A stretch of DNA of 64,000 nucleotides from Apodemus sylvaticus (lineage: Eukaryota; Chordata; Mammalia; Rodentia; Muridae): assembly GCF_947179515.1 (NCBI RefSeq), contig NC_067481.1, positions 1,401,070 to 1,465,069 on the forward strand, read 5' to 3'. This document shows, in pieces, positions 45,767 to 57,000 of this stretch (position 1 is the first letter of the stretch; each line of letters opens with the position of its first letter). The notes below the pieces were generated by a model that saw only the letters and a program-made list of their open reading frames with translations, was not told the DNA's origin and did not search any database. The position numbers and the translations under genes are program-made.

Positions 45767-47118
45767 GTAAGTCTGGGTTTTTCTAGCCTCACCGTGGGCG
45801 GGTCAGACCAAATTCGGGCCCAAGTAGTGACCTTGACTTCACAGAGCCAATATGGTGGAAACTGTTGAAGGCTGAGTCGAGCCATGTACCTCTGAGAGTA
45901 ACTGATGATGGAATAGTAATAGTGTCTGGGATCAGTGTCGGAGCATTAGTAGGGGTATCAAAGACTGAGGCTGCAGCCTAAAGAGTGTGCTCTCTACACA
46001 GACTGGGACCGCCCCAGTTGCACTGAGCATGAGGTGTCTGTAGACAGAGGCGGCCGCGTGGTGATGGCCTGTAACGTCTCCACCATCTTCAGAGAGGTCA
46101 CCATTAATTTGACTGCCTATGGAACGACTACAACCATCTTTAATAAAAAGCCTCCAGGAAACCACTCTAATGATTCATGGCAGCTTCAGATTCAAGGAGG
46201 CCAGGCCCAGCTGGTGATCACAGATGCTCAGGGCATCCACGCAGGGGAGTACTGGTGGACGCTGCGTGGATTCCAGAAAACTTTGACAAACTTCACCCTG
46301 AATGTTACTGGTGAGTTGTTTGCTAGGAAGTGAGTGGGGTGAGGAAGGGAAGAAGAAGCAGAGAGGAAGCCTCGCAGTGGAGCTCTGGAGGCCACCTGCT
46401 TCTGCATACAAACAAGCACCCTACGTATCTAAACCCCGACGGCCCTCCCCAGCCTCCCCTCCCCTAAATAGTCCCTCTGGGTTCCACTCTGATCTCTCAC
46501 ACCAGTTCAACCCAACACAGCCATATGAGCCTGTAGGAGACAGGGTGCCGTCAGAATTCCTTCGGATCTAACCTGGAGGTACATCACAGCTGCTATCCCC
46601 AAACCTGATCGGTTGTTTCTGGTAGAACCCCAAGGCCAGGAAGAAGCTAAGAGCTGGAAACTGTTCACGTTCTGCAATCCCCTTCACAGTGTTCCCTCCC
46701 GGGCCACATAGCCCCCATTCCTGGAACCCCTCCCATAGCTCCCGCAACCTTCTGCACAGCCTTTCCCACCTCTAGAGGAGTCCATGGTGGGAGCTCGGAG
46801 GGGTGGGAGGGGCACAAGGGCAGAGCAGATGCCAGAGTGAATTCATTATGCAAAGCAATTCCCATTCATACCTCTGCTCCAGGTCTAGCCACTGACAACC
46901 AGGAACCAGAGAGCTTGCCGGTCCATGCTGAGTCCCTAAGTGCAGAGAGGACAGAAGTTATCTTCATCGTCATCATCACCACCACCACCATCATCATCAT
47001 CATCACAGGGATCAGTGCGTTTGCTTGGTACAAGCGATGCCATTCCCCGAAGTTCCACAGACCAGTACCTAGTCTGAGTCATGAGTTTCCTGGTAGACCC
47101 TACCTGACACTGTCCTAA
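45673..47118 (+). CDS. Sectm1b: SECTM1/K12-family Ig-domain membrane protein, gene 2 (Sectm1b-like)
   Basis: Exons 45673-45766, 46002-46310 and 46883-47118 join in frame to a 212-residue type I membrane protein. Residues 1-28 are the signal peptide. Residues 32-135 form the V-type Ig domain (Cys38 and the MACN Cys, Trp-Trp in place of the second canonical Cys) with about six sequons (NVS, NLT, NHS, NDS, NFT, NVT), twice those of gene 1. A polar acidic stalk (136-158) leads to a helix at about 160-184 encoded by GTC/ATC/ACC codon repeats. The 28-residue tail has a juxtamembrane Cys187 and a terminal YLTL (YxxPhi sorting-type) motif. Gene 1's stalk exon is absent. Mouse Sectm1b (K12) is described as a CD7 ligand; the symbol fits my memory of a 212-residue product but was not checked. 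Confidence 0.9.
46002..46310 (+). CDS. Sectm1b: Gene 2, Ig-domain exon
   Basis: 309 nt from 'ctctacacag' to 'GTGAGT', phase 1 at both ends, exactly the length of the gene 1 Ig exon. It encodes DWDRPSCTEH through LNVT with the DxHAGEYWW motif. Confidence 0.93.
46311..46882 (+). other. Gene 2 intron 2
   Basis: 572 nt starting GTGAGT and ending 'ctctgctccag'. It contains the relic stalk-exon segment at 46626-46688. Confidence 0.8.
46626..46688 (+). pseudogene. Relic stalk exon in gene 2 intron
   Basis: It follows 'gtttctggtag', matching gene 1's 'tgtctctggcag', and the next bases align with the 54-nt stalk exon of gene 1 (AACCCCAAGG against AGCCTTCAAAGG, and a shared TTCAC). The aligned donor is lost. 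The nearest GT (46689) is weak (GTGTTC), though it would give 63 nt and keep the frame. Confidence 0.5.
46883..47118 (+). CDS. Sectm1b: Gene 2, stalk, transmembrane and tail exon
   Basis: 236 nt from the CTCCAG acceptor to TAA 47116-47118. The hydrophobic helix is written largely in ATC and ACC codons, so a trinucleotide microsatellite (about 46963-47006) lies in coding sequence. Confidence 0.9.
46963..47006. repeat. Coding ATC/ACC trinucleotide repeat
   Basis: Runs of ACC (four) and ATC (five) codons with related GTC/ATC codons on the 5' side. They encode the Thr/Ile-rich membrane segment of gene 2. Confidence 0.9.
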
Positions 47119-48540
47119 AGTCCTCCAATTCCTGCCCCAAAAGATACTTAAGGCGCCTTATTAGCAACAAACAACAGGCTACAGAGAACCTCACCTGGCT
47201 ATGGCTGACAATCCAAGCCCTGACTGGGGACAAGCTCACAGGAACTCTGTCCCCAAGCCCTCATTTTGACCTTGGGACACCCATGGGTCAGAATGGGGTC
47301 TGTACTCTTCAGGTTCCTCCCCAGACTCCAAGAAAATTTTCACTGAGGACAGAGCTGTAGTTTTTAATTGAGGATGCCCTGGAAGTTGACCGAGCCCCTC
47401 CTGTACTCAAAACGTAGGCTCTGTTAGGATTTGGGGGACATCAAGTATTTCAGAGTGTGGTTTATCTGTTTGTGTGACCTATCTGCGCTGGAGTGTCTGT
47501 GCCTCCCACAGCCCAAGACAGGAACCCAGGCAACTTCTCCCTCTCCGCTTCCCTTCCTTCCACACTCCTTTCCTTTCTTCCTCCTTCTCTGACTCCCTCT
47601 TTCTCCAGATGAGGAGGCTCTGAGCCCTTTGGGTGATTGGAGCCTGCGGGGAGCCCCCTGCAGAAGGGATTTTTATGCTTGGAGGACCTAGAGCAAGGCC
47701 AACACCATGGACTTGGAGCCCCTGAAGCCCCCCTTCCCCCCATTACACCCCACTTCCCATCCCATCCCCCATCCCGTTATGGACCTATAGAATCACCCAC
47801 CAGCAACAGCGAGGAAGAACCTTGCTTGTATTTGCTAGGCACAGTAGCCCCTGTCCCACATCTGGGGAGAGACACGGGATCCCAGCATGTCCTGTGCAGA
47901 GACAGGGACTTTGGCTCACCAGGACAGACCTGATAAGCGATGATCTGGGCCTCTGTCTCTCAACAACACCCTTTCCCCTGTGACCGCTAGTTGCTTACTC
48001 TGCTCCTCGACTTTTCCCAAAATTAGGGAAATTCCAAGCAGCAAGGCCCTTGGCCCTCAGGGTTTATCCTTCCCCCATCCCCACCCCCACTTTATAAAGG
48101 GGGCCTGAGCTCCTTCCCTGCTAAACTCACTGCGCTTCCCTTTGGTCTCCGGTGCCAGCAGGGGCTGGTGAGAGATTCTGTAGCAGCCTTGCTCCAGGCA
48201 CATAGATCGTGTCTTCTAACTCACAGCAATAGCTGGCTTCACACACAGGTCCTGCTGTCAGGGTCCACAGTCTTACCCCAGAATTACAGGTCCAAAATGA
48301 TGCATCACCACACTCCTACCACAAGGGGGTGGTGTGTGCCTGTCTGCAGGGAGCCCTCAGGGACAAAGAGCTGAGCAGGCAGAGGTCTGCTAGAGGGCAC
48401 TGCTTTTCTGGGAACAGCTGGGCCCTCAAATTCCCGGAGAACCAATTCCTGACTCTCTACCTACCTCCACCCTCACCAACTGTTCCTCTTGGGCGCATTC
48501 ATCTTCTTTATTCTAATACCAACTTGAATAGTTTCATCTT
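47119..48540 (+). other. Gene 2 3' UTR and 3' flank
   Basis: Collinear with the gene 1 3' region up to about 48530 (shared phrases around 47255, 47610-47720, 48005-48040 and 48440-48480). I found no classic AATAAA hexamer at the matching place, so the transcript end is unclear. Confidence 0.5.
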
Positions 48541-48670
48541 ATATATACTATAATTCATGCTTCAGAAAAAAAAGCTTCATGATGCAAATTGTTAAATATA
48601 GTAAATCAATGGTTTGATAAAGCCATACGTCTGCTAGGATGTACGTGTGTTATTGAGAAACATAAAACCC
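48541..48670. other. AT-rich junction, nothing recognised
   Basis: AT-rich sequence at the right edge of the paralogous segment. Confidence 0.4.
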
Positions 48671-48679
48671 AAAAAAAAA

Positions 48680-48895
48680 AACAGGGCGGGAAAGATGGGT
48701 CAGGGATTGAGAGTACTTGGCGCTCTTACAGAGGACCTCAGTTTGGTTCCCACCCCATGTGGTGCTCACGACCACCTGTAACTCCAGTTCCAGCGGATGC
48801 AATACCACTTCCACCTCCACGGGCTCCTGCGTGCATGTGGTGCACATTCATACAATCAAGTGCGCACACATTTTTTAACCACACAACACTTGGTT
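48680..48895 (+). repeat. B2/B3-type SINE
   Basis: 'gggcgggaaagatgggtcag', 'ggattgagagtacttggcgc' and 'gtggtgctcacgaccacctg' are tRNA-SINE text with a degraded tail. Confidence 0.8.
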
Positions 48896-50384
48896 AGCTC
48901 TACGCATGGAAACCTAAAGGTCAAGGCAGAGGCTGAGGATGCTTCCGGTTGTCTTTGACCTGCTCCAGATCAGGCCCATAGCAGCTTTGAGGTGGTGACC
49001 CTGAACCCAGGTGCACAGGGACAGGTACCTTAGTGGTCTAAGCTAAGGGCAGTGTCGTTATGATGCTGGGTTTGGGCCAATTCAAGCCAAGCCAGCCCAC
49101 CAACTCCTCTGGTGCCTGGGGTCACATCGGAGACAGTTCATAGGACCCCGTGCATCTGGGGCTTCTGAAACCTGTTACATACTCCCTAAAACCAGTCAAG
49201 ACTGCTGCCACACAAAAGTCACAGCCGGTGTCAACTCTGACCCCTCGTCCTAGTAGAAGGGACTGCTTAGTCACCACAGGAATCTTACAAAAGAAACTGG
49301 GTAGGTGCCCTGGATTCTCCTTCTTCCCTGTAGGCTTCTTTTCAGGTTTTCTCTGCTTGAGACTGAATGCTGCCCTACACTGCCCAGGCGCCCTGGCTCC
49401 CTCCTCTAGTCACAGGGCTCCAGCCTTGTGCCATGCCCACGTGAGCTGCCCCTCCCTGGTACTTTGATCCCTGTTTCTTGGTGGCTTTTGAACTCCTCCA
49501 GCAGGCCCCTCCCCCATGTGCCCTGTGTCCGTGTGATCAGGTATCTCAGGTGCCATTTTGTAATGATTCTTTGAGTATACTCAAATTATAATCTTGAATG
49601 TCTTGTGTAGAAATAATTTCCTCTTAAAGCCATATAATATACCTCTTTGTTCTGTATAAATCAGGCCAAGAGCCGGATCATATTGTAGAACTATTTCAAT
49701 TAATGAATCAACCTGGTGATAAGCCTGAGCTCACTTTCGAGGTATGCCAGTTGGCATTATGGGTAGCCATGTTGTCCCCTATGACAGGAAATTTTCTTTT
49801 GACTTAACATTTCAGCCTTTTAGGGGACCAGGGATGTCATGTTCAATTTTCTAACTACTTCCAGCTGAAACTAGGCCGTCATTGTCAGGGCCCAGGAAGG
49901 GTGAATGGCTAGTCAGAGGCTGGACGACGGGGAACTCGTCAGAAGCATCTGGTTAGCTGACACAGCTGAAGAGACACGGAGCAACCACATCAGCTGGACT
50001 GGGTCATATCAGCTTTCAGCAGGTCCCCGGCTCAGCCATTTGCAGCCTGCAGCTGATTCCTGGGTGGTGTCTGTCAGCCAAGTGGACATCTGTGGAAACA
50101 AATATAGACTAGAACTCAAGTTAGCAACTGGGAACTTAAAGGAAAAATCTTACGCTTGGAACTTTCAGGCCTATAGTGCAAGTAACTGGGGAAGGGGTGG
50201 AGTCCCAGGACCTGGGGAAAGAGGAATCCCACCCTCAGAACAGACAGGTGTGGAAACTTGGGCTGTACTTACCTGGAATCCATTGACCTGACACATGACA
50301 GGTGCATTCAAGTCTTATGACTTCTTTGGCCCCCTAACATGAATTTTTAGTTTACAAAAATGATAAAGAAGTGTTAAATATATT
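48896..50384. other. Unique intergenic stretch, no gene seen
   Basis: Sequence near 49540-49760 is AT-rich with homeobox-like TAAT cores. No exon supported; the 128-codon frame at 49905-50291 matches no family. Confidence 0.45.
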
Positions 50385-50397
50385 AAAAATTAATCTG

Positions 50398-50577
50398 GGA
50401 GGGGGTGGAGAGATGGCTCAGTAGTTAAAAGCACTGACTGCTCTTCCGAAGGTCCCGAGTTCAAACCCCAGCAACCACATGGTGGCTCACAACCATCCGT
50501 AATGAGATCTGACACCCTCTTCTGGTGTGTCTGAAGACAGCTACAGTATACTTAAATTAAATAAATAAATCTTTTTA
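50398..50577 (+). repeat. Young B2 SINE with 13-bp target duplication
   Basis: A full B2 runs from 'ggtggagagatggctcagta' to an A/T-rich tail (aaataaataaatc). 'aaaaattaatctg' occurs at 50385-50397 and 50578-50590, an exact target-site duplication. Confidence 0.95.
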
Positions 50578-50590
50578 AAAAATTAATCTG

Positions 50591-52364
50591 TACTGAAGTC
50601 CACACTGTAAAACAGCTGAAATAGACTATCGCTTTGGGATTAAAAGCGTGGACATTTTCTTTTCTATGTCTAGAGGGCCAGACATATGTTTTTATGTGAA
50701 TGAGAAGCACCTTTCTGTCTATAATTATACAGTCAAAGGAAATTTAAAAATCTTGAGCTCATGACTGATCAATGTCAAAATGCTGAACCTTCGAAATCTT
50801 AGTATGGCACAGAGGGAGGAGGAAGGAATCTAAAACATTTCCCATCATTTATATGCCTGTAGGCAGAATTATTAATAATCATTAGTTAATACCACCAGAA
50901 ATTGCATTTATACATTTTAAGTCATTTTCTGAGCCCCCGAGAACTTGCATGGACCTTTAAGCCTTTTTTGAAAAAAATCTATTTACCAGAGACCTGAGTA
51001 GTTATTATTGAGAATAGTCATTACAAAGCAAATCTGTTTATCCTTTAATATGAAGCCTATTGGCAAGGCAAACCTGTCTGTCTGCCTTTTTTCAACAAGA
51101 GATTGAGCCGCTTTAACTAATGAGCTGACTAATTAACAAGGTGGCTGCAGCCTTGGGGGAAAGAGCTGGTTGCCTGCTGCTGACAAGCTGACAAAGTTGC
51201 AGTTAGCCTAGTGGTCAACGCATCAGAGGCCTGAAAGGATAAATCATAGCAGGAAGTATAATCCAAATGGCTTATGTATCAATTAAAATGACAGATCAGT
51301 CCATTACCTAGTCATCCCAAGCTCCCGTGGTCCCCATGGCGCCTGGGACAGAGGCACCAGGGTAACATCAGTCCTCGAGCGGGTAGGCCCAGAACATGAG
51401 CAACTTTTCTGTGGAGGAGTAATTTCGGGGGACCGACCTTACCTTGTCCAAGCAAAGCAAAACAAAAAGCAAGCAACTCTCCAGAGTTCTGCTTGCCCAG
51501 TTTGGGCTGGGTCCTGGCAGCATGTGAGACATTGGGAAGTCTTGCCCAGAATTTAGTGTTACCACAATCTAGGTGGAGTCAGCATAATTGTTATGCTTCA
51601 TTATCTTCTTGGATATTTTGGGGGGATAACTGCTAAGAGCTGGGGTGTCTCTGTCACAGTAAACATTTTAAACTGCATATTTAGCAGATCTCTGACAAGG
51701 ACCATTAGCTATTAAGTAACAAACTTTGTTTATATTTTTAGTTACTTGCTTTAGGCTACACCTTAAAAGCATGTATGGGAGGCTAATTATAGTTTTCCTG
51801 TAATTAATTAGTACTTGGCAAGGATATTAGTATAGTTCTGAACCTGTTACAGCTTAATCATCTTTAACAGTTTAATAAAAATAACAATTTCTGAATTGAA
51901 GTTTTTTTTATTAATACAGTCCATAAGAAGATTAGCAACTTTTTTTTCCTGGTCCTTATATTAGCAAACCATTATAGAATACTAACAGTTTCTTGTTTGA
52001 CTCAGATTTCCAAAACAACTGTAGCTAGCAATGTTAGCAAAAACAAAGAGATTGGATATACATTCTTAAATCAATCTGTTAGCCTGAGTAGACCTTAGAT
52101 AAGGAGAGACCCTTCACCAGGCTGTTTAAATTATCTTGTTTTATCAAAAGATAGGACCTCAGTCTCTGGTGTTTAATGTTTGGTGCCCATATCTGTAGCC
52201 CTAATTTTAGTCTTTTATCAATATAAAATATTGATAAAGATATAATAAAGTACATTATAAATTTAAAATGCCCTATACTCATAAGCTTAAAGAATACCCA
52301 GTTTTTTCCTCTTTTAATTTTTTAAATAAAACTCCAAAATTTCTTCTTAAAGAAGTTTAAAATC
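50591..52364. other. AT-rich unique stretch, possible conserved non-coding element
   Basis: It is low in repeats and free of supported exons. The part at about 50860-51330 is dense in TAAT/ATTA, TGACAG and TTGGCAAGGCAAA-type motifs, as in developmental enhancers. This is pattern recognition only. Confidence 0.35.
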
Positions 52365-52505
52365 TCAGTTGGGTGGTGGTAGTGCACACCTTGAATTCTG
52401 GCACTTGGGAGCCAGATACAGGCAGATCTCTGTGAGTCTGAGGCCAGCCTGGTCTACAGAGGGAATTCCACGGCTACATAGTGAGACTCTGTCTTGAAGG
52501 GGAAA
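52365..52505 (+). repeat. B1 SINE
   Basis: 'gttgggtggtggtagtgcac', 'ctgaggccagcctggtctac' and 'gagactctgtcttgaag'. Confidence 0.88.
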
Positions 52506-52754
52506 AAAATGCTTGATGTCCCTCAATTATGTGTTCCTGCAACATCAAACTGAAATACCTTCTTATTTCACAAGGAAAGACACAGGTCGCAACCACAATC
52601 TGTGAGGCAGACCCGAGCTTCAAGAGTGCAAACAATTCAAAGTCTCTAAAACCCAAACCACCTGGGTGACTTGTGTTGCAAAGCTTGGCTTGCCAGCAAG
52701 GAATGCTTTTGTATGTGAGCAGGTGACAATGCAGCTTTCTCACCTTTGAAACAT

Positions 52755-53085
52755 TTTTAAAAGATTTATTTATATTTATTATACATAGTGTTACACTGTA
52801 GCTGTTTTTCAGACACAGCAGAACCACAGTGTGGTTGCTGGAATTTGAACTCAGACCCAGCCGGTGCTCTTAACAGCTGACCCAACTCTCCAGCTCTCAC
52901 TCTAGGCCCCTCTCGCTCCAGGCCCTGCTCACTCAGGCCTGTAGCTGTCTTCAGAAGAGGGCATCAGATCTCCCTATGGATGGTTGTGAGCCACCGTGTG
53001 GTTGCTGGGATTTGAACTCAGGAACTTCGGAAGAGCAGTTGGTGCTCTTAACTGCTGAGCCATCTCCATCTCACCAGCTCCCAGA
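52755..53085 (-). repeat. Two antisense B2/B3 SINEs in tandem
   Basis: The first (about 52757-52900) and second (about 52930-53085) copies both include 'gtgtggttgctgg(a/g)atttgaac' and end in an antisense tRNA-like head ('gctgagccatctcc'). Confidence 0.88.
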
Positions 53086-53733
53086 AACAACTTTTTCATA
53101 AAGCAGAACATGAATGATGTTTTTGTTATCCACACACAAATGATGTTTGAATCCCTTTTTCACTAGCTCCAGCGGCCAGAAAGCCGTGAAATAAATTCTG
53201 AGTTCCTGGCCATCATTGGCTGTGACAGTAACAGCTGAGCTATGAATAAAAAACACAGAACACAATAAACTTTACCACACGATCAGAAACAGACATGCAG
53301 TGGACACATTCATACATTCAAAACAGACAAAACTTTCCTCACCTCTTCCAGTGTTGTCATTTCAAGGGTTGGGGGAAACCTTGGTAGACACTGCTGCTGG
53401 ATTCAATGCTCAGAGGACTATGGTGCCCACCTGGATCTTAGAGCCACCACAGTAAGTGGCTACAGGGTTTTGCACAGACTTGCCACATCCCATGTCCCCA
53501 GAGCTCCAGTTTCAGGAGTGACCTCTGGAGCAGTAGATCAGTCTATCCAGTCATCCCAACAGACACATCCACAAGACAAGGCACCAAGTCAAAGCAACAA
53601 TGGAAAACAACACAAAACAAAGACATTTAACTATTGGAGTCCTCTGCTTCAAAGGTTCACCAAGAGAGATTCTGGAAAGCCTCTGTCACATTTCCTTATT
53701 GATAATTGATGTCAGAGGGCCCTATTCACTGAG
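53086..53733. other. Intergenic, nothing recognised
   Basis: Sequence left of the ERV, without a supported gene. Confidence 0.4.
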
Positions 53734-53739
53734 GATGCT

Positions 53740-54041
53740 TGGATAGCACACATGCTGCCATGGTACAGAGTATCAGGCGTAGGATTGACAGAAAAGACAG
53801 ACTCGGGTCATTCTGGTGAGGAGCATGCCAAAGCTTTACTGAGAGACCAGCAGTTTATACTTGAGGCTGTCTGAAAAACAGGAAAAAAACAATCACAGCC
53901 ATAGGTCAGGCACCTGGGAAGTCCCTACCACACCAGGCAGGAAAACAGGAATCAAGCTAAGGCACAGGATGTTCCACTCTCAGGAAACCTGTGCAAACAG
54001 CTCAGCAGGGGGCATTGAGCTAAGCTCACCAATGCCCAACA
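53740..54041 (-). repeat. 3' LTR of the antisense ERV
   Basis: About 302 bp. It shares 'gtcattctggtgagga', 'gccaaagctttactgag' and 'aggcacctgggaagtcccta' with the right-hand copy. It lacks the extra LTR inserted in that copy. Confidence 0.88.
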
Positions 54042-54043
54042 GG

Positions 54044-54056
54044 TCTTCCTTTTTTA
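54044..54056 (-). other. Polypurine tract of the antisense ERV
   Basis: On the minus strand an AAAAAAGGAAGA tract lies directly upstream of the 3' LTR, the expected place for plus-strand priming. Confidence 0.65.
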
Positions 54057-57000
54057 TTTTATAAAAAGGAATAGCGTCTGTCTTAGGTCACCTTCCATCC
54101 AACTCCCATTACCTGTCTCTGGGAATCTCTGCCAGTCCCAGAGCCCCTGTCTTAGGTTGGTGTGGACTGCAAAGGAATTGCCCGTCATAGACTAACTATT
54201 CACAATATAGGCTGAGCCAAATTTGAGCAGATGTATTATCTGTGCCAAAGACATAAGCACTTGTTCAGTTACTGCTCTGGACTGGTTTTGTTGTTTGCAC
54301 GTATGGTTTAGAAGGAACAATCCAAATGCAGGCAGCTCCACAAGCCAAAAGCCCTATTGCCATAGACCCAGCCCATTCTTTAATCAGGGGCGGCAGTAAT
54401 GCCAAAGTGTCTCTTACGGTGATACAGGTGACAGGGAGTCTCCATTTAGAGGCATAGGCATAATTCCATGAATTCTCACAACCACAGCAGCATTTCATAC
54501 TCTCAACAATTTGTTAATACATACAATCTGCTAGAATTAAATTTCTTGTCTTCTTCCTGTTCATTAGAGACTTTTCAAACTACAGAAAAGGATGCGACTA
54601 AAACACATGGTTTAGTATTCAAGGAAGCATTGCAAAGCACAGGACAGGAACCATAAAAATGAAGCTCTAACTAATTCCTATTACTATTTTTTAAAAAAAC
54701 AAACTATTCTCTAATTAACAACTGGTCTTTTGTATATCAATTTTCAATTTTGCCTAAAAGGCGTGTAATAGTCCAAGTATCAATACTCTGTAATGACCAA
54801 TTTGATAGGTGATTGTGAAAGAATGGAAAATACAGCCTAACTCCAGCCTTCTAAGGAGCCCCAAACACTTCACATTCCAGAGCCCGCCCTTTGTTCAGAG
54901 CTAGGCAGAAAGGCCTTGAATAGGTGATCCTGGCCTCACATGGTAACTGGAAATGAGCTAAGCTTATCTTGCTTCTGTAAACTGCTTACGCCATTACCCC
55001 TATTCAGGAGTTCACGCAGCTATAGACTCCAAAAAAATAGGAAACTAATTGGTCCACTGATAATTTAAACTGATTGGCCTAAAAACTATGGAGTGGTACA
55101 AATCGATTGACTCGAATTTCACGGGCTCTCCATACTAAGAAATGATTGGTTTGTGATTCGAGGGCTTTGTTGTAAACTTATAAAAGCTGTCGCAATTCGG
55201 CACTCGGGCTCCACAGTCCTCTAGCCCTGCACGATGCACGGCCGTGGAACCCAGAATTCTGGAATAAAGAAATCCTCATGTTATTGCATCGAGACCGTTT
55301 CTCGCGAGTGATTTGGGTGTTACCTTCTGAGGCGTGGGGTGCTGGGGCACCCTTGGTTTTTGGAGGTCTTACAATTGAAACAAGGAACAAATGTTTCATC
55401 AGGTTCTTTAGACATTCTTTTCAAAATACTTTCATGATTCTATCCAATACTTTATCAACACACCAACAGCTTTAGAGTAGGATGTTAAAACTTTACTTGA
55501 AAATAAAAAAGGGTGACTCTAATGCTCCCTTTGCCAAGGAACGGCTGTGAACACATAACATAAACAACGGATCGCAGTAGCCGTCTCTACTATCTGTAAA
55601 ATTATTTGTCTTTTGCCAGTTAATTTGCATCCACCTTGAGAACAGAGGTTTAAGTCTTCCTGTGGTGCACTTAGAGCAATGTCTTAGCCAAAAACTGTTT
55701 TACAATGATCAGGATGCAAAGCAAAAAACAACCTTCTGATTCCATAATAATTTTGTATGGAGGAGGCAGGCCATATTTTAACGCCTTCATAAGTTTTCCA
55801 TAGCCTTACTAACCTTTCATAGATCTTAAATTTGAACTGTATTTTGAACCACACCTAGATAAATTGGTCAATAATGCTGGTTTTGGCCTGAAACTTCCTA
55901 AGTGGGAATTGCAAAGACAAAAGCAGTGCCTCACAAGCCTCCACTGAGGCAGCTCTGAGCTTTGCATTTACTCAAATGTAAATTATTTTCTAATCTGAGC
56001 CTATTGCCCAAGGTCAGGCGCAATACCCACCTGTCCTGTAGGGCAGTAGCCTGCAACCAGACCCCACTGTATGAGGGTCAAATAACAAAAGGAATATGTA
56101 ATTTGAGGGTTCCTGGAAAAATTCTACTAGCTGTTTTTAGTAGTCTTATCTACAAATTTTTGAAACAGTTCAAAAGGAGCCTGTTTGATACCAAATAAAT
56201 TCCCACTGAGATCTCCTTTTCAGTCTTGGGGGGGGGGGTTTAAATTTTGCTTCTACCACTATATCCAATAAAACTTGTGAAAAGGTGGCAATAGGCCTAC
56301 ACTGGCCACAGCTGATTTTAACTTTTATATCATCTTAATTACAAAATATGGGTGAGTTAATCACGAGCCTTAGATCAGACTGCAAACTGCAGTCAATGAT
56401 AAACTGGCAGTTGTTAACCATAATTGTTAACTTTCTCTTGCAATATTAGAGCATAACTACAACTTTGGAAAGCAAAACTCAATTTTAAATGATCTATTCG
56501 CTTTAAAAATCAATGGCAAACACATTACTTTCACATTACAAAGTTTGTCTGCAAGTTCTTATGTTTGAATGCATGACAGTGCAACTTATAATACCTCATT
56601 AAAGAGACATTGTTTTAAATCTTATCCTAGAAATTAGACTTATAAAGGATAAGAATTACATAAAATATTATGCCAATTTAGAAGTATCTTTAGAGGCCTG
56701 TTTTTCCTGGGTTGGGTCATGCCATGTGTTGATGTTTAAGATAACTCCAACCCTGAGTTACCAGTTTTAAACTAACTTTTTGTTACTGATGTAATAATTT
56801 TCAATCATGCCCAATAACTTATAAGTCAATACTCTATGGTCGAGACATGCAAAACATATTTATACCTTTAAGACCAATCAAAAACAAAATTGAAGCAACT
56901 ACACAAATCTTATAAATTTAAACCAAACAATTTTTTTCTAGCTGTAATTTCAAGAGAAAAGGCACTTTGGACCAAATAATCACAATGCAGAGATTTCTCT

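Noticed and set aside
54265..54498. Possible env transmembrane remnant on the minus strand
   Set aside because: Position near the 3' LTR and a hydrophobic stretch are suggestive, but no diagnostic motif is present, so it is not annotated as a gene.
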